A stretch of DNA of 64,000 nt from Sphingobium sp. D43FB (GTDB lineage: Bacteria > Pseudomonadota > Alphaproteobacteria > Sphingomonadales > Sphingomonadaceae). Of this stretch, positions 1-10,473 are shown piece by piece (positions within the stretch are counted from its first letter, which is position 1; every line of letters begins with the position of its first letter). The stretch is taken from NCBI RefSeq assembly GCF_002312805.1, contig NZ_NMUA01000001.1:332975-396974 (forward strand), written 5' to 3'. Position numbers and translations under genes: made by a program. The notes below the pieces were generated by a model. It saw nothing but the letters and a program-made list of their open reading frames with translations, was not told the origin of the DNA and ran no database searches.

Positions 1-2121
1 CTCGCCGGTCAGCGCTTCGATCCGGCGGACGCCGCTCGACACGGCGCTTTCCGACACGATCTTGAACAAAGCGATGTCGCCGGTCGCGCGGACATGGGTG
101 CCGCCGCACAGTTCGACCGAATATTGGGCGTCATCGCCGCGTCCCATGGAAAGGACGCGAACCTCGTCGCCATATTTCTCGCCGAACAGCGCCATCGCGC
201 CCGCGCCGATCGCATCGTCGGGGGTCATCAACCGGGTGGTGACTTCCTCATTATGGCGGATCTGCGCGTTCACGTCCGCCTCGACCTGCGCGATCTGCGC
301 GTGGGTCAGCGATTCGGGATGCGAGAAGTCGAAGCGCAGCCGGTCGGGCGCGACCAGGCTGCCCTTTTGCGTGACATGGCCGCCCAAGCGATGGCGCAGC
401 GCGGCATGGAGCAGGTGGGTGGCGCTATGGTTGGCGCGCACGCGGTCGCGATGATCCACATCGACCGTCAGTTGCGCAGTGTCGCCGACCTTGACGCTAC
501 CCGCCTCGATCGTCGCACGGTGCGCGTGGAGGCGGCCGAGCGGCTTGGCGGTATCCTCGACGCTGGCGATCAGGCCGCCCTGCGTGCTGATACGGCCGGT
601 ATCGCCCATCTGCCCGCCGCTTTCGCCATAGAAGGGCGTCTGGTTGGTGAGGATGATGACGCTGTCGCCAACGTTTGCGCTGTCGACCCGCGCGCCGTCA
701 CGGACCAGCGCCAGCACTTCGCCTTCGCCCACGGTCGAGGCATAGCCGATAAATTCGGTGCTGCCGGTGGTTTCGGCAATGTCGAACCAGACATCGTCGG
801 ACGCCTTTTCGCCCGATCCCTTCCAGGCGGCGCGCGCAGCGGCCTTCTGTTCGGCCATCGCGCTGTCGAAACCGGCGCGATCGACGCCCAGCCCACGCGA
901 ACGCAGCGCATCTTCGGTCATGTCATAGGGGAAGCCGAACGTGTCGTAGAGCTTGAACGCGGTTTCGCCGGGCAGCGTGCCGCCCTCGGCCAGATCGACC
1001 GTCGCTTCGTCGAGCAGGCGCAGGCCGTTTTCGAGCGTCTTGCGGAAGCGGGTTTCCTCGCGCAGCAAGGTTTCCTCGATCAGCGGCTGAGCGCGCACCA
1101 GTTCGGGGTAAGCCGCGCCCATTTCGGACACGAGGCTGCCGACCAGGCGATACATCAGCGGGTCTTTTGCGCCAATGATATGCGCGTGGCGCATGGCGCG
1201 GCGCATGATCCGGCGCAGCACATAGCCGCGCCCTTCATTGGCGGGCAGCACGCCATCAGCGATCAGGAAGCTGGTCGAGCGCAGATGATCGGCGATGACG
1301 CGGTGGCTGGCCTGATGATCACCGTCGGTCGCGGTGCGGGTGATCGCGCCCGACGCTTCGATCAGCGCCTTGAACGTGTCGATGTCATAATTATTATGCA
1401 CGCCCTGCATGACGGCGGCGATGCGTTCCAGACCCATGCCGGTGTCGATCGAGGGCTTGGGCAGTTCGCTGACGATCTCATTGGCTTCCTGCTCATATTG
1501 CATGAAGACCAGGTTCCAGATCTCGACGAAACGGTCGCCATCCTCTTCGGGCGAGCCGGGAGGGCCACCCCAGATATGGTCGCCATGGTCGTAGAAGATT
1601 TCCGAACAGGGACCGCAGGGGCCGCTGTCGCCCATTGCCCAGAAATTATCCTTGGTCGGGATGCGGATGATGCGGTGATCGGGCAGGCCCGCAATCTTCT
1701 TCCACAGGGCAAACGCCTCATCATCGGTATGATAGACGGTGACGGTCAGCTTATCGGCAGGCAGCCCCCATTCCTTGGTCAGCAAAGTCCAGGCATGGGT
1801 GATCGCCTGTTCCTTGAAATAATCGCCGAAGCTGAAATTGCCCAGCATTTCAAAGAAGGTGTGATGGCGCGCGGTATAGCCGACATTGTCGAGGTCATTA
1901 TGCTTGCCGCCCGCGCGGACCGACTTCTGGCTCGACGTCGCGGTCTTGTAGGGGCGCGTCTCAAGCCCGGTGAAGACATTCTTGAACGGCACCATGCCCG
2001 CATTGACGAACATCAAGGTGGGATCGTTGTGCGGCACCAGCGGCGCGGACGGGACGATGGTGTGGCCGTTGGCCCCGAAATAGTCGAGGAAAGAGCGGCG
2101 AATGTCGTTGGTCGAGGTCAT
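1..2121 (-). CDS. alaS: Alanyl-tRNA synthetase, 5' part (C-terminus beyond window)
   Basis: This is the first 707 codons of alanyl-tRNA synthetase, which charges tRNA-Ala in the cytoplasm; bacterial AlaRS is usually about 870-890 residues, so the C-terminal oligomerisation/DHHA1 part lies left of the window. The start ATG (2119-2121) opens with [15 protein letters not shown], the usual AlaRS beginning. Visible motifs include the class II core near the N-terminus ([36 protein letters not shown]) and the editing-domain zinc motifs HSATH and CGGTH. There is no stop codon up to the window edge because the gene continues. It stands alone, divergent from the reductase gene at 2271. Identification is firm. 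Confidence 0.97.
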   Translation of the reverse strand, partial: MTSTNDIRRSFLDYFGANGHTIVPSAPLVPHNDPTLMFVNAGMVPFKNVFTGLETRPYKTATSSQKSVRAGGKHNDLDNVGYTARHHTFFEMLGNFSFGDYFKEQAITHAWTLLTKEWGLPADKLTVTVYHTDDEAFALWKKIAGLPDHRIIRIPTKDNFWAMGDSGPCGPCSEIFYDHGDHIWGGPPGSPEEDGDRFVEIWNLVFMQYEQEANEIVSELPKPSIDTGMGLERIAAVMQGVHNNYDIDTFKALIEASGAITRTATDGDHQASHRVIADHLRSTSFLIADGVLPANEGRGYVLRRIMRRAMRHAHIIGAKDPLMYRLVGSLVSEMGAAYPELVRAQPLIEETLLREETRFRKTLENGLRLLDEATVDLAEGGTLPGETAFKLYDTFGFPYDMTEDALRSRGLGVDRAGFDSAMAEQKAAARAAWKGSGEKASDDVWFDIAETTGSTEFIGYASTVGEGEVLALVRDGARVDSANVGDSVIILTNQTPFYGESGGQMGDTGRISTQGGLIASVEDTAKPLGRLHAHRATIEAGSVKVGDTAQLTVDVDHRDRVRANHSATHLLHAALRHRLGGHVTQKGSLVAPDRLRFDFSHPESLTHAQIAQVEADVNAQIRHNEEVTTRLMTPDDAIGAGAMALFGEKYGDEVRVLSMGRGDDAQYSVELCGGTHVRATGDIALFKIVSESAVSSGVRRIEALTGE

Positions 2122-2270
2122 GGAGGCGATTTAGGGGGAAGCGGCCCGTCGCACAAGCGGGGCTTTTCATGGCATGGTGAACATCCTGTCATCGGGTACA
2201 CCAATCTCGATCGCTGGTATCGAGCCCCTGGAGTTCCTAGTTGAATGCGGAACAGACAGGAGTTTAAAAT

Positions 2271-3335
2271 ATGCACGATACAGCTTTGGTGGTTGGAGCG
2301 AGCGGCATCGTCGGTAGTGCGACGGCAGCTTTGCTCGTCAAGGAAGGCTGGACCGTCAAGGGTCTGGCGCGACGTCCCACCCAGCAGCCTGGCGTCGAGC
2401 CGGTTATTGCAGACCTTCAGGATGCGGAGGCGACCGCGGCCGCCCTTGCTGGCATCAATCCCTCAGCGGTGTTCATTACCACCTGGCTACGTCAGGAGAG
2501 CGAAGCGGAGAATATCCGCGTCAATGGCGCGATGGTCCGCAATCTGCTGAACGGTCTGCGCGAGACGTCTACGCCCGCGCGCCATGTCGCTTTGGTCACC
2601 GGCCTCAAACATTATCTTGGGCCGTTCGAGGCCTATGGCAAGGGCGCGCTGCCGCAGACGCCGTTTCGCGAGGAACAGGGCCGGCTCGACGTCGAGAATT
2701 TCTATTATGCGCAGGAGGATGAGGTGTTTGCCGCTGCCGCCCGCGATGGTTTTAGTTGGAGCGTGCATCGGCCCCATACGGTCATCGGCAAGGCGGTCGG
2801 CAATGCGATGAATATGGGCACGACGCGGGCGGTCTATGCGACGCTCTGCCGCGAGACGGGGCGGCCGTTCCGCTTTCCGGGCTCCGCTGCCCAGTGGGAC
2901 GGCCTGACGGACATGACGGATGCGGGCATGTTGGCGCAGCATTTGCTGTGGGCTACCGAAACGCCCGCCGCTGCCAATCAGGCGTTCAATATCGTCAATG
3001 GCGACGTGTTTCGCTGGAGCTGGATGTGGGGCCGTATTGCTGACTGGTTCGGGCTAGACCCCGCGCCGTTCGACGGCAGCGTCCAGCCGCTGGAACAGCA
3101 GATGGCCCAGGATGCGCCCGTGTGGCGCGCCATTGCCGAGCGCGAGGGGTTGGTGGAGCCGGATCTCGATCGGCTGGCCTCGCCCTGGCACACCGACGCC
3201 GATCTTGGCCGACCGATCGAAGTCGTTACCGACATGTCCAAGAGCCGTCGCATGGGATTTACAGCCTATCAGCCGTCCGACGACGCCTTTGTCGCTTTGT
3301 TCGAGCGGCTACGTGCGGATCGGCTGATCCCCTGA
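2271..3335 (+). CDS. PRISE-type SDR oxidoreductase (progesterone 5-beta-reductase/iridoid synthase-like)
   Basis: A 354-residue extended short-chain dehydrogenase, probably reducing the C=C bond of an enone with NADPH. The N-terminus has the nucleotide-binding turn GASGIVGS (about residues 9-16). The rest follows the PRISE family pattern: NFYYAQED with the catalytic tyrosine near residue 145, WSVHRPHTVIG, a FPGS...W stretch, and NIVNGDVFRWSWMW near the C-terminus. The start is set by the purine-rich ACAGGAG about 7 bases upstream. It is monocistronic and converges on rsgA with a 25-base gap. The true substrate cannot be read from sequence; bacterial PRISE members are often called simply SDR oxidoreductases. 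Confidence 0.85.
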   Translation: MHDTALVVGASGIVGSATAALLVKEGWTVKGLARRPTQQPGVEPVIADLQDAEATAAALAGINPSAVFITTWLRQESEAENIRVNGAMVRNLLNGLRETSTPARHVALVTGLKHYLGPFEAYGKGALPQTPFREEQGRLDVENFYYAQEDEVFAAAARDGFSWSVHRPHTVIGKAVGNAMNMGTTRAVYATLCRETGRPFRFPGSAAQWDGLTDMTDAGMLAQHLLWATETPAAANQAFNIVNGDVFRWSWMWGRIADWFGLDPAPFDGSVQPLEQQMAQDAPVWRAIAEREGLVEPDLDRLASPWHTDADLGRPIEVVTDMSKSRRMGFTAYQPSDDAFVALFERLRADRLIP

Positions 3336-3360
3336 GGAAGCGGCGGCATGTCGGCGAACG

Positions 3361-4425
3361 CTATTTGCGTTTGCCGGCAGCCGTACCGGCGATGCGGTCG
3401 AGCGCGCGGCGTTCGGCGGGGTCGGCACTGTTATAGGCTTCTTCCGCCACCAGTTTGCGCCAGCGATCGAGGCGGGCGGCGGTGATCCTGCCATCGGCGA
3501 TGGCGGCCCGGACCGCACAATTCGGCTCGGTCTGGTGCGCGCAATTGTTGAAACGGCAATCCTGCGCTGCGGTAACGATGTCATCGAAGACATCGGCCAG
3601 GCCCGATGCCGCCTGCGTCAGCTGCAATTCCCGCATGCCGGGCGTGTCGAGCAGCCAGCCGCCCTGGTCCAGCCGATGCATTTCCCGCACGGTCGTCGTA
3701 TGCCGCCCCGTATCGTCGGCTTGTCGGATCGCTTGGGTAGCGATGCTGTCGGAGCCTCTGAGCGTGTTGACGAGCGTCGATTTGCCGACGCCCGAAGAGC
3801 CGAGCAGAGCCACCGTCTGCCCCCTGCCGCACCAGGCGGCCAGCCGTGCGACGCTGGCGCGGTCGCGCGCATCGACGGATTCGACCACCAACCCCGGCTG
3901 TAGATCACGCGCGGCCGCCATGAACATATCCAACTCGTCCGTCAGGTCCGTCTTGGTCAGGACGACGATCGGCTCGACGCCGACCTCGCGCGCCAGGATC
4001 AGATAACGTTCGAGCCGGGGCACGCTGAAATCCTGATTGCAGGATGCGACGATGAAGAGTGTATCGACATTGGCGGCGATCAACTGAGTCTTTTGATCCG
4101 GTCCCGGCGCGCGCCGTTTGAACAGATTTTCGCGGTCGAGAATGCGTCTTATCTGGCCCGTCTCCTGCTCGACCAGCAACCAATCCCCGACGGTGGGATG
4201 ATCCTCCGCGGCGGCGGTTTCCACATTGACGGGGGCGACATGATCGATGGCCCCCGCCCCCGCGACCACGGTTTTGCCGCGATGGACGGCCATCACGCGA
4301 ACCGGCTGGCAGTCCGCATCGTCATCGTCTGCAATCTGCGCCGCGAAGAACGGCCGCCAGCCGAGGTCGTTCAGAATGTCGTCCACGATTGCCCTATGTC
4401 CATCTGGTTGCGACTGTCTCAGCAT
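3361..4425 (-). CDS. rsgA: Ribosome small-subunit-dependent GTPase RsgA
   Basis: A 354-residue GTPase acting late in 30S subunit maturation. It has the circularly permuted GTPase order typical of RsgA: an N-terminal OB-like region, then the G4 motif TKTD, then the P-loop GSSGVGKST, then G3 DTPGM, followed by a C-terminal zinc knuckle with the pattern C-x4-C-x-H-x5-C (DCRFNNCAHQTEPNC). I chose the ATG at 4423-4425 (MLRQSQPDGH) because the upstream extension in frame looks non-coding and GGGCGGA directly precedes this ATG, although the spacing is short; an internal start is possible. It stands alone, between the convergent reductase gene and the end of the efflux operon. Confidence 0.93.
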   Translation of the reverse strand: MLRQSQPDGHRAIVDDILNDLGWRPFFAAQIADDDDADCQPVRVMAVHRGKTVVAGAGAIDHVAPVNVETAAAEDHPTVGDWLLVEQETGQIRRILDRENLFKRRAPGPDQKTQLIAANVDTLFIVASCNQDFSVPRLERYLILAREVGVEPIVVLTKTDLTDELDMFMAAARDLQPGLVVESVDARDRASVARLAAWCGRGQTVALLGSSGVGKSTLVNTLRGSDSIATQAIRQADDTGRHTTTVREMHRLDQGGWLLDTPGMRELQLTQAASGLADVFDDIVTAAQDCRFNNCAHQTEPNCAVRAAIADGRITAARLDRWRKLVAEEAYNSADPAERRALDRIAGTAAGKRK

Positions 4426-4561
4426 TCCGCCCGAACAGGGACGTCGATGCCGATCGGGCCTGGCTTCATGCTTTCTGTTAGCCCCGATAGGCCGGCTTGA
4501 GAACAAGCGATTGGGTGACGAAGGTCGAAACGACCCGATGTTGCAACCCTTCCGCGTCGCG

Positions 4562-5977
4562 CTAACCCGCCATGGGCGATTGCCACCCCCCGCCCAAGGC
4601 GCGGAAGAGATCGACCTGGGCGAAGGCTACCGCGCGATCGGCCGAGGCGAGGTCCGCTTCAGCCGCTGCGAGCGTGCGTTGGGCGTCGAGGACGGTCAGG
4701 AAATCGATCTGCCCTTCCCGCTGGCGGGCGAGGCTGATGCGGGCGGCGCGATCGGCGGCGTTGCGCGCGGCCTGCAACGTGTCGCGGCGTTCCATCGCAT
4801 GGGCATAGATGGACAGCGCGGTTTCGGTCTCCTCCAGCGCGCGCAATACCGTGCCATCGAAGGTCGCCAGCGTCGCCGCGCTGTCGGCACGCGCCGCGCC
4901 GATGCGGGCGCGGATCGCTTCCTGATTGGGGAAGGCCCAGTTGATGAGCGGCCCCAGCACCCAGCGGAGCGGACCGCCGCCCAATATGTCGCCGCCGCCG
5001 ATCGCGGTCGTGCCGATCGCGCCGCCCAGCGAAATGCGCGGATAAAGGTCCGCCGTCGCCACCCCGATCCGCGCCGTATCGGCAGCGAGGCGACGTTCGG
5101 CGGCGCGGACATCGGGCCGCCGGGCCAGCAGTGCGCGACCGTCGCCCACCGGGATAGGCTGAGCCAGGGTCGGCGTGGTGACGCTGGCGCGGATATCGGC
5201 GGGGAAGTCTTGCGGCGTCCGCCCGGTCAGCGTCGCGAGTCGGAACAGGGCGGCATCCCGGTCAGCGGCAAGGCTTGGCACCAGCGCCTTTTGCTGGTCG
5301 CGCAAGGCTGTCACGCGGATCACGTCGAGCCGATCCGATCGGCCCGCGTCGAAGCGCGCGCCAGTGATGCGGATCGAGCGATCGAGCAGGTCGACCGTGC
5401 GCTGCGCCACGGCCAGCCGCTCGGCCGAAGATGTGGCGTCGACATAGGCGCGCACCGTATCGGCGACGACCGCCACGCGGACGGCATCGGTATCCGCCTC
5501 GGCCGCGCCGAGATCGCCGCGCGCCGCCTCGATGGAGCGCTTCACCCGGCCGAACAGATCGACTTCATAGCCGACGCTGAACCCCGCATCGACGGTGCGA
5601 TTCTCCCGGTCGAGGCCGGGGAAGCTCTGCGCCGCTGCCGTGCGGCCATAGGTCACGGTGCCATCCAGGCCGGTCGAGGGCAGCCGATCCGATCGGGCGC
5701 CGCGCAGGGTGGAGCGTGCCCGCTCCAGCCGCGCCACCGCGACGCGGATGTCGATATTGGCGCGCAGTGCATCGCCCACCAGCCGGTCGAGTAGCGGGTC
5801 TTCATAGAGCCGCCACCAATCGCCCTGCGCCTCCGCCGTGCTGACGGCGGGGGTTGCCGTGCCGATGAAGGGCGCGGCGGCGGTGGGGGGCGTGACCGGC
5901 GGCCGATAGTAGGGGCCAGCGGCGCAGGCGGTGAGGGCAGTAGCTGCCAACAGGGCAGCGAACAGGGATTTGGTCAT
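4562..5977 (-). CDS. RND efflux outer-membrane lipoprotein (NodT/OprM family)
   Basis: A 471-residue outer-membrane channel protein, last gene of the RND efflux operon. The N-terminus (MTKSLFAALLAATALTACAAG) is a lipoprotein signal with lipobox LTAC, cysteine near residue 18, followed by YYRPP, the usual start of NodT-type factors. Two OEP repeats follow (about residues 60-245 and 270-455), with heptad-rich helices such as VAVARLERARSTLRGA. It should form the trimeric tunnel that connects the periplasmic adaptor to the outside. AGGAA precedes the start, and only 11 bases separate it from the permease stop, so it is cotranscribed. Substrate unknown. Confidence 0.93.
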   Translation of the reverse strand: MTKSLFAALLAATALTACAAGPYYRPPVTPPTAAAPFIGTATPAVSTAEAQGDWWRLYEDPLLDRLVGDALRANIDIRVAVARLERARSTLRGARSDRLPSTGLDGTVTYGRTAAAQSFPGLDRENRTVDAGFSVGYEVDLFGRVKRSIEAARGDLGAAEADTDAVRVAVVADTVRAYVDATSSAERLAVAQRTVDLLDRSIRITGARFDAGRSDRLDVIRVTALRDQQKALVPSLAADRDAALFRLATLTGRTPQDFPADIRASVTTPTLAQPIPVGDGRALLARRPDVRAAERRLAADTARIGVATADLYPRISLGGAIGTTAIGGGDILGGGPLRWVLGPLINWAFPNQEAIRARIGAARADSAATLATFDGTVLRALEETETALSIYAHAMERRDTLQAARNAADRAARISLARQREGQIDFLTVLDAQRTLAAAEADLASADRAVAFAQVDLFRALGGGWQSPMAG

Positions 5978-5988
5978 GGCGTGGGTTC

Positions 5989-8900
5989 CTATTCGGCCGG
6001 TTGCAGCGCGGGAGCCTGGCCGCTCCGCCCGCGACGGGCGAAGCGGTCGCCAAGCGCGCGGCAGACGACATAGAAAGTGGGGGTGAAGAGCAGACCGAAG
6101 GCCGTGACCCCGGCCATGCCGAAGAAGACCGCCGTGCCCAATGCCTGGCGAAGCTCGGCACCGGCCCCCTGCGCGATCACCAGCGGCACAGCGCCCAGGA
6201 TGAAGGCGAAGCTGGTCATCAGGATCGGCCGCAGCCGGGTCCGTGCGGCCTGCACCGCCGCCTCGACGGGTGAGAGGCCCTGCTGTTCCTCGGCCTGCTT
6301 GGCGAACTCGACGACCAGAATGGCATTTTTGGCTGCCAGCGCGATCAGTACGACCAGGCCGATTTGGGTGAGGATATTATTATCCATCCCCCGCAGGTTG
6401 ACGCCCAGCATCGCGGCCAACAGGCACATCGGCACGATCAGGATGATCGCCAGCGGCAGCGTCAGGCTTTCATATTGCGCGGCCAGCACCAGGAAGACGA
6501 AGAAGACCGCCATCCCGAACACCAGGCCCGCCGTATTGCCTGCCGTCGCCTGCTGATAGGCGATGCCGGTCCATTCCTGCGCATAGCCGGTGGGGAGCGC
6601 CGTTTCACCCAGCTTTTCGATGGTGCTGAGCGACTGGCCGGACGAATAGCCCGGTGCCGTATCGCCATCGACCTCAACCGCGGGCAGCAGATTATAGCGG
6701 ACGACGCGATAGGGGCCGGTCTTGTCCTGGAAGGTCGATAGGGAACCGAGCGGCACCATCGCGCCCGAATTGGACCGGGTCTTGAGGTTGGCGATGTCCG
6801 CCGTCGATCCGCGAAACGCCTGATCCGCTTGCGCCGTGACGCGATAGGTGCGGCCCAGCAGGTTGAAGTCGTTGACGAAGGCGGAACCCAGATAGACCTG
6901 CATCGCTTCGAACACGCGTTCGGGTGGGACGCCCAGCAGGTCGGCCTTGCGCCGGTCCACATCGGCGAAGATGCGCGGGGTGGCGACGTCGAACAGGGTA
7001 TAGACTTGGGCGAGGCCGGGGGTCGTATTGGCCTTGCCGATATAGTCGGTGGCGACCTTGTTCAGCGCGTCATAGCCGCGCCCCTCGCGATCCTCGATCA
7101 TCGTGCGATAGCCACCGGCCGAGCCGATGCCCTGGATGACCGGGGGCGGCACGAGAATGATGCGCGCCTTGTCATAGTCGCCGATCGCCTTGCCGGCCTG
7201 CTCCATGATCCCGGCATAGGTCGCCCCCACTTCCTTGCGTTCGGCAAAACTGGTGAAGGGGAAGTAGATCGCCGCCGAATTGGGCGCGGCGGTCTGCGAA
7301 GGACCATGGAAGCCAGCGAACATCACCGCGCCGCGCAGGCCCTTGATCGGCAGGATCTTCTCCGCGACCTCGCGCGTCACCTTGTCGGTGCGTTCGAGCG
7401 ACGCGCCGGGGGGAAGCTGGACCACGGCCAGGAAATAGCCTTGATCCTGCGCGGGGATGAAGCCGCCGGGGGTGACCCAGAATAGCGCGATGGTCGCCGC
7501 GATCAGGCCCACATAGGTCAGCAGCATCTTCTTGGGCCGGGCGACCAGGAAGCGGGTGAGGCTGGCATAGCGGTCGCTCATCCGTTCAAAGCCGCGATTG
7601 AAGGCATCGGCGCCCTTTTGCAGCCACCGCTTCCAGCGCGGGGTGTCCGCTGCTGGCGCGTCATGCCCGTGCTTGGGCTTCAGCAACAGGGCGGCGGCGG
7701 CGGGCGACAGGGTGAGCGAGAGCAGCAGCGAGATCACCGTCGCGGTCGAGATGGTGACGGCGAACTGCTGGTAGAAGGCGCCCGAAATGCCGGTGATGAA
7801 CAGCGTCGGCACGAACACCGCGCACAGCACCAGCACGATCGCGACCAACGCGCCCGCCACTTCGTCCATCGAGAAGCGCGCCGCCTCCAGCGGGGACATG
7901 CCTTCCTCGATATTGCGTTCGACATTTTCGACCACGACGATGGCGTCATCGACGACGATGCCGATCGCCAGCACCAGGCCGAAAAGCGAGAGATTGTTGA
8001 GCGAATAGCCGACCGCCGCCAGCATCGTCGCGGTGCCGATCAGCGAGACCGGGATGGCGATGATCGGGATGACCGCCGCGCGCCAATTTTGAAGGAAGAT
8101 GAGGATGACGAGGACGACCAGGATCACCGCCTCGAACAGCGTGTCATAGACCGCGTCGATCGACTGGCTGATGAATTCGGTCGGATTGTAGATGACGCTA
8201 TATTCCAGTCCTTTCGGGAAGCGCTGGGACAGGCTGTCCATTTCCGCCTTCACCTTCTCCGCCGCGTCGAGCGCGTTGGAGCCGGGGCGCTGCATGACCG
8301 CGATGACGACCGTGGGCTTGCCGGACAAATAGGTGTTAATGCCATAATCCTGCGCGCCCAGTTCGACCCGCGCGACGTCGGCGACGCGAACCTGATGGCC
8401 ATCGGCGTCCGTGCGGATGACGATATTGGCAAATTGCTGCGGTTCGTTCAGGCGGCCCTGCATCTCGACGCCAAGCTGGAAGGCTTCGCCGCTATCATAG
8501 GGCGGCTGGCCGATGGCCCCCGCCGATACCTGCACATTCTGCGCGCGCAGGGCAGCGACGATCTCGCCCGCCGTCAGGTTGAGCGCGGCGGCGCGACCAG
8601 GGTCGATCCACACGCGCATCGCATAGTCGCGCGCGCCGAAGAGTTGCACATCGCCCACGCCGTCGAGGCGCGCGAGGCGATCGCGCACTTGCGTCAGGGC
8701 ATAGTTGGAGAGGTAGTTGCGGTCGAGCGAGCCATCGGGCGACTGGAGATTGACGACCATCAGGAAGTCGGGCGATGTCTTGCGCGTGACGACCCCTAAG
8801 CGCTGCACCTCTTCGGGCAGGCGCGGGATGGCAACCGCCACGCGGTTCTTCACCAGCACCTGCGCGGCATCCAGGTCAGTGCCGATCTTGAAGGTGACGG

Positions 8901-9177
8901 TGATCGTGACTTTGCCATCGCCGGTCGACTGGCTGATGACATAGAGCATGTCGTCGACGCCGTTGATTTCCTGTTCGATCGGCGCGGCGATGGTCTGGGC
9001 CACCGTTTCGGCCGATGCACCGGGATATTGCGCGCTGACCGTCACGGTCGGCGGCACGATGTCGGGATATTGCGCGACGGGCAGCCCGATGAAGGCCAGC
9101 GCGCCGACCACCGTGATGATCACGGCGATCACGGCCGCAAAGATCGGCCGGTCGATGAAGAAGCGGGAGAAACGCAT
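5989..9177 (-). CDS. RND multidrug efflux permease (HAE-1 family, AcrB/MexB-like)
   Basis: A 1062-residue inner-membrane proton/drug antiporter of normal AcrB length. It begins MRFSRFFIDRPIFAAVIA, the standard first helix. The proton-relay residues are present: the Asp-Asp pair in IGIVVDDAIVVVENVER (TM4) and the lysine in ALAAKNAILVVEFAK (TM10). Two large periplasmic loops follow TM1 and TM7. It lies between the adaptor (24-base gap) and the outer-membrane factor (11-base gap), making a complete tripartite pump. The upstream TetR gene and its palindromes suggest ligand-induced expression. The drug range cannot be inferred. Confidence 0.96.
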   Translation of the reverse strand: MRFSRFFIDRPIFAAVIAVIITVVGALAFIGLPVAQYPDIVPPTVTVSAQYPGASAETVAQTIAAPIEQEINGVDDMLYVISQSTGDGKVTITVTFKIGTDLDAAQVLVKNRVAVAIPRLPEEVQRLGVVTRKTSPDFLMVVNLQSPDGSLDRNYLSNYALTQVRDRLARLDGVGDVQLFGARDYAMRVWIDPGRAAALNLTAGEIVAALRAQNVQVSAGAIGQPPYDSGEAFQLGVEMQGRLNEPQQFANIVIRTDADGHQVRVADVARVELGAQDYGINTYLSGKPTVVIAVMQRPGSNALDAAEKVKAEMDSLSQRFPKGLEYSVIYNPTEFISQSIDAVYDTLFEAVILVVLVILIFLQNWRAAVIPIIAIPVSLIGTATMLAAVGYSLNNLSLFGLVLAIGIVVDDAIVVVENVERNIEEGMSPLEAARFSMDEVAGALVAIVLVLCAVFVPTLFITGISGAFYQQFAVTISTATVISLLLSLTLSPAAAALLLKPKHGHDAPAADTPRWKRWLQKGADAFNRGFERMSDRYASLTRFLVARPKKMLLTYVGLIAATIALFWVTPGGFIPAQDQGYFLAVVQLPPGASLERTDKVTREVAEKILPIKGLRGAVMFAGFHGPSQTAAPNSAAIYFPFTSFAERKEVGATYAGIMEQAGKAIGDYDKARIILVPPPVIQGIGSAGGYRTMIEDREGRGYDALNKVATDYIGKANTTPGLAQVYTLFDVATPRIFADVDRRKADLLGVPPERVFEAMQVYLGSAFVNDFNLLGRTYRVTAQADQAFRGSTADIANLKTRSNSGAMVPLGSLSTFQDKTGPYRVVRYNLLPAVEVDGDTAPGYSSGQSLSTIEKLGETALPTGYAQEWTGIAYQQATAGNTAGLVFGMAVFFVFLVLAAQYESLTLPLAIILIVPMCLLAAMLGVNLRGMDNNILTQIGLVVLIALAAKNAILVVEFAKQAEEQQGLSPVEAAVQAARTRLRPILMTSFAFILGAVPLVIAQGAGAELRQALGTAVFFGMAGVTAFGLLFTPTFYVVCRALGDRFARRGRSGQAPALQPAE

Positions 9178-9201
9178 GGGCGTTATCCTTGGGAAATGGG
9201 T

Positions 9202-10473
9202 TTAGCGCGCGAAGGTCGCCTGGGCGGCGGCGGGTGCGGCGGCCGGATCGACGGGCGTCACGGGCGTCGGCTGCGGCTTGATAGGCGCGGCGCGCACCGC
9301 GACCTTGGTGCCGGGCATCGCCGCCTGGACATTGCCGACGATGACGCGGTCCTGCGGCGTCAGGCCGGACCGGATGATCCGCAGGCCATCCACCACCGGG
9401 CCGAGTTCGACCGGCTTGGCAGAAACGCTGTCATCCTTGCCCACGACCAGCACCGTCTTGCGCGCCTGATCGGACTGGATCGCGGCGTCCGGCACCAGCA
9501 AGGCACGGGTCGTGCCGCCGCTGGCGAGGCGCATATTGCCGAACAGGCCGGGCGCCAGGAACATGCCCGGATTGGCAAAGGTGGCGCGCACCCGGATCGT
9601 GCCCGAACGCGGGTCGAGGCCATTGTCGGTAAAGTCCAGCTTGCCCTTCCACTTATAGTCGGTTTCGTCCTGCAGGCGGACCTCGACGGCGGTTGCGCCA
9701 TCGCCATCCGCCCGGTCACGCTGCGCCTTGAGGAACAAAGCTTCGGACGCGTCGAAGGTGAAGTAGATGGGATCGAGCGCATTGATCGTCGTCAGCAATG
9801 TCGCGCTGGCGCCATCGCCGCCGGCCACCAGATTGCCGATATCGATGCGCCGGTCGGATACGCGGCCGCCGATCGGGGCGCGGACCTGGGTAAATTCCAT
9901 GTCGAGCGAGCGCTGGCGCGCGCGCGCCTCGGCAGCGGCCAGCGCAGCCTGTGCGGATTGCAGCCGGGCGCGCAGGGCGTCGACTTCGCTCGCGGAAATG
10001 GCTTCGTCGCCGGTCAGCCGCTGGACGCGGGCATAATCGGAACGGGCGAGCGCCAAGGTGCTGCGGGCGGCGGCCACGTCGGCCTGCGCTTCGGCCAGTG
10101 CGGCGCGGAACGGACGCTGATCAATCGTGAAGAGCAACTGCCCCTTGCGCACGATATCCCCGTCGCGAAAGTGCAGCGCGGTGACCGCACCCGACACGCG
10201 CGGCCGTATTTCGACCGTCTGGCTGGGGGCGAAGCGACCGACATATTCGTCCCACTGCGTCACCTCGCGCGCGAGCGGCGCGGAAATGCCGACGGTGGCG
10301 ATCGGCGTGGCCGCAGCCTGGGCATTGGGTTGGTCCAGCCATTTCCAGGCGGCACCGGCGACGAGGACCAGCGCGATCGCGGCCATCGCGCCGCCGCGCC
10401 GGGACAGGCGTCCACGCTTGGATAGCGAAACTTCGCTGGCGGTGTCGGCATGGATGGGGGCGAGCATGTTCAT
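9202..10473 (-). CDS. RND efflux periplasmic adaptor (membrane fusion protein)
   Basis: A 423-residue adaptor linking permease and outer-membrane channel. After a cytoplasmic start (MNMLAPIHADT) there is one N-terminal membrane anchor (about residues 30-48). A lipoyl/barrel-sandwich hybrid domain follows, with FRDGDIVRKGQLLFTID, then an alpha-hairpin from about 110 to 175, the second lipoyl half (APIGGRVSDRRIDIGNLV) and beta-barrel and membrane-proximal domains. The C-terminus is Pro/Ala-rich. The start is ATG 10471-10473 with AAGG about 8 bases upstream. That ATG overlaps the TGA ending the open frame of the broken upstream gene as ATGA, the mark of translational coupling. First intact structural gene of the pump operon. 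Confidence 0.94.
   Translation of the reverse strand: MNMLAPIHADTASEVSLSKRGRLSRRGGAMAAIALVLVAGAAWKWLDQPNAQAAATPIATVGISAPLAREVTQWDEYVGRFAPSQTVEIRPRVSGAVTALHFRDGDIVRKGQLLFTIDQRPFRAALAEAQADVAAARSTLALARSDYARVQRLTGDEAISASEVDALRARLQSAQAALAAAEARARQRSLDMEFTQVRAPIGGRVSDRRIDIGNLVAGGDGASATLLTTINALDPIYFTFDASEALFLKAQRDRADGDGATAVEVRLQDETDYKWKGKLDFTDNGLDPRSGTIRVRATFANPGMFLAPGLFGNMRLASGGTTRALLVPDAAIQSDQARKTVLVVGKDDSVSAKPVELGPVVDGLRIIRSGLTPQDRVIVGNVQAAMPGTKVAVRAAPIKPQPTPVTPVDPAAAPAAAQATFAR

Noticed and set aside
94..2244. A 716-codon open frame on the plus strand
   Set aside because: It lies opposite alaS, whose motifs are unmistakable. It is low-complexity Arg/Ala/Gly/Asp-rich text produced by GC-rich antisense codons.
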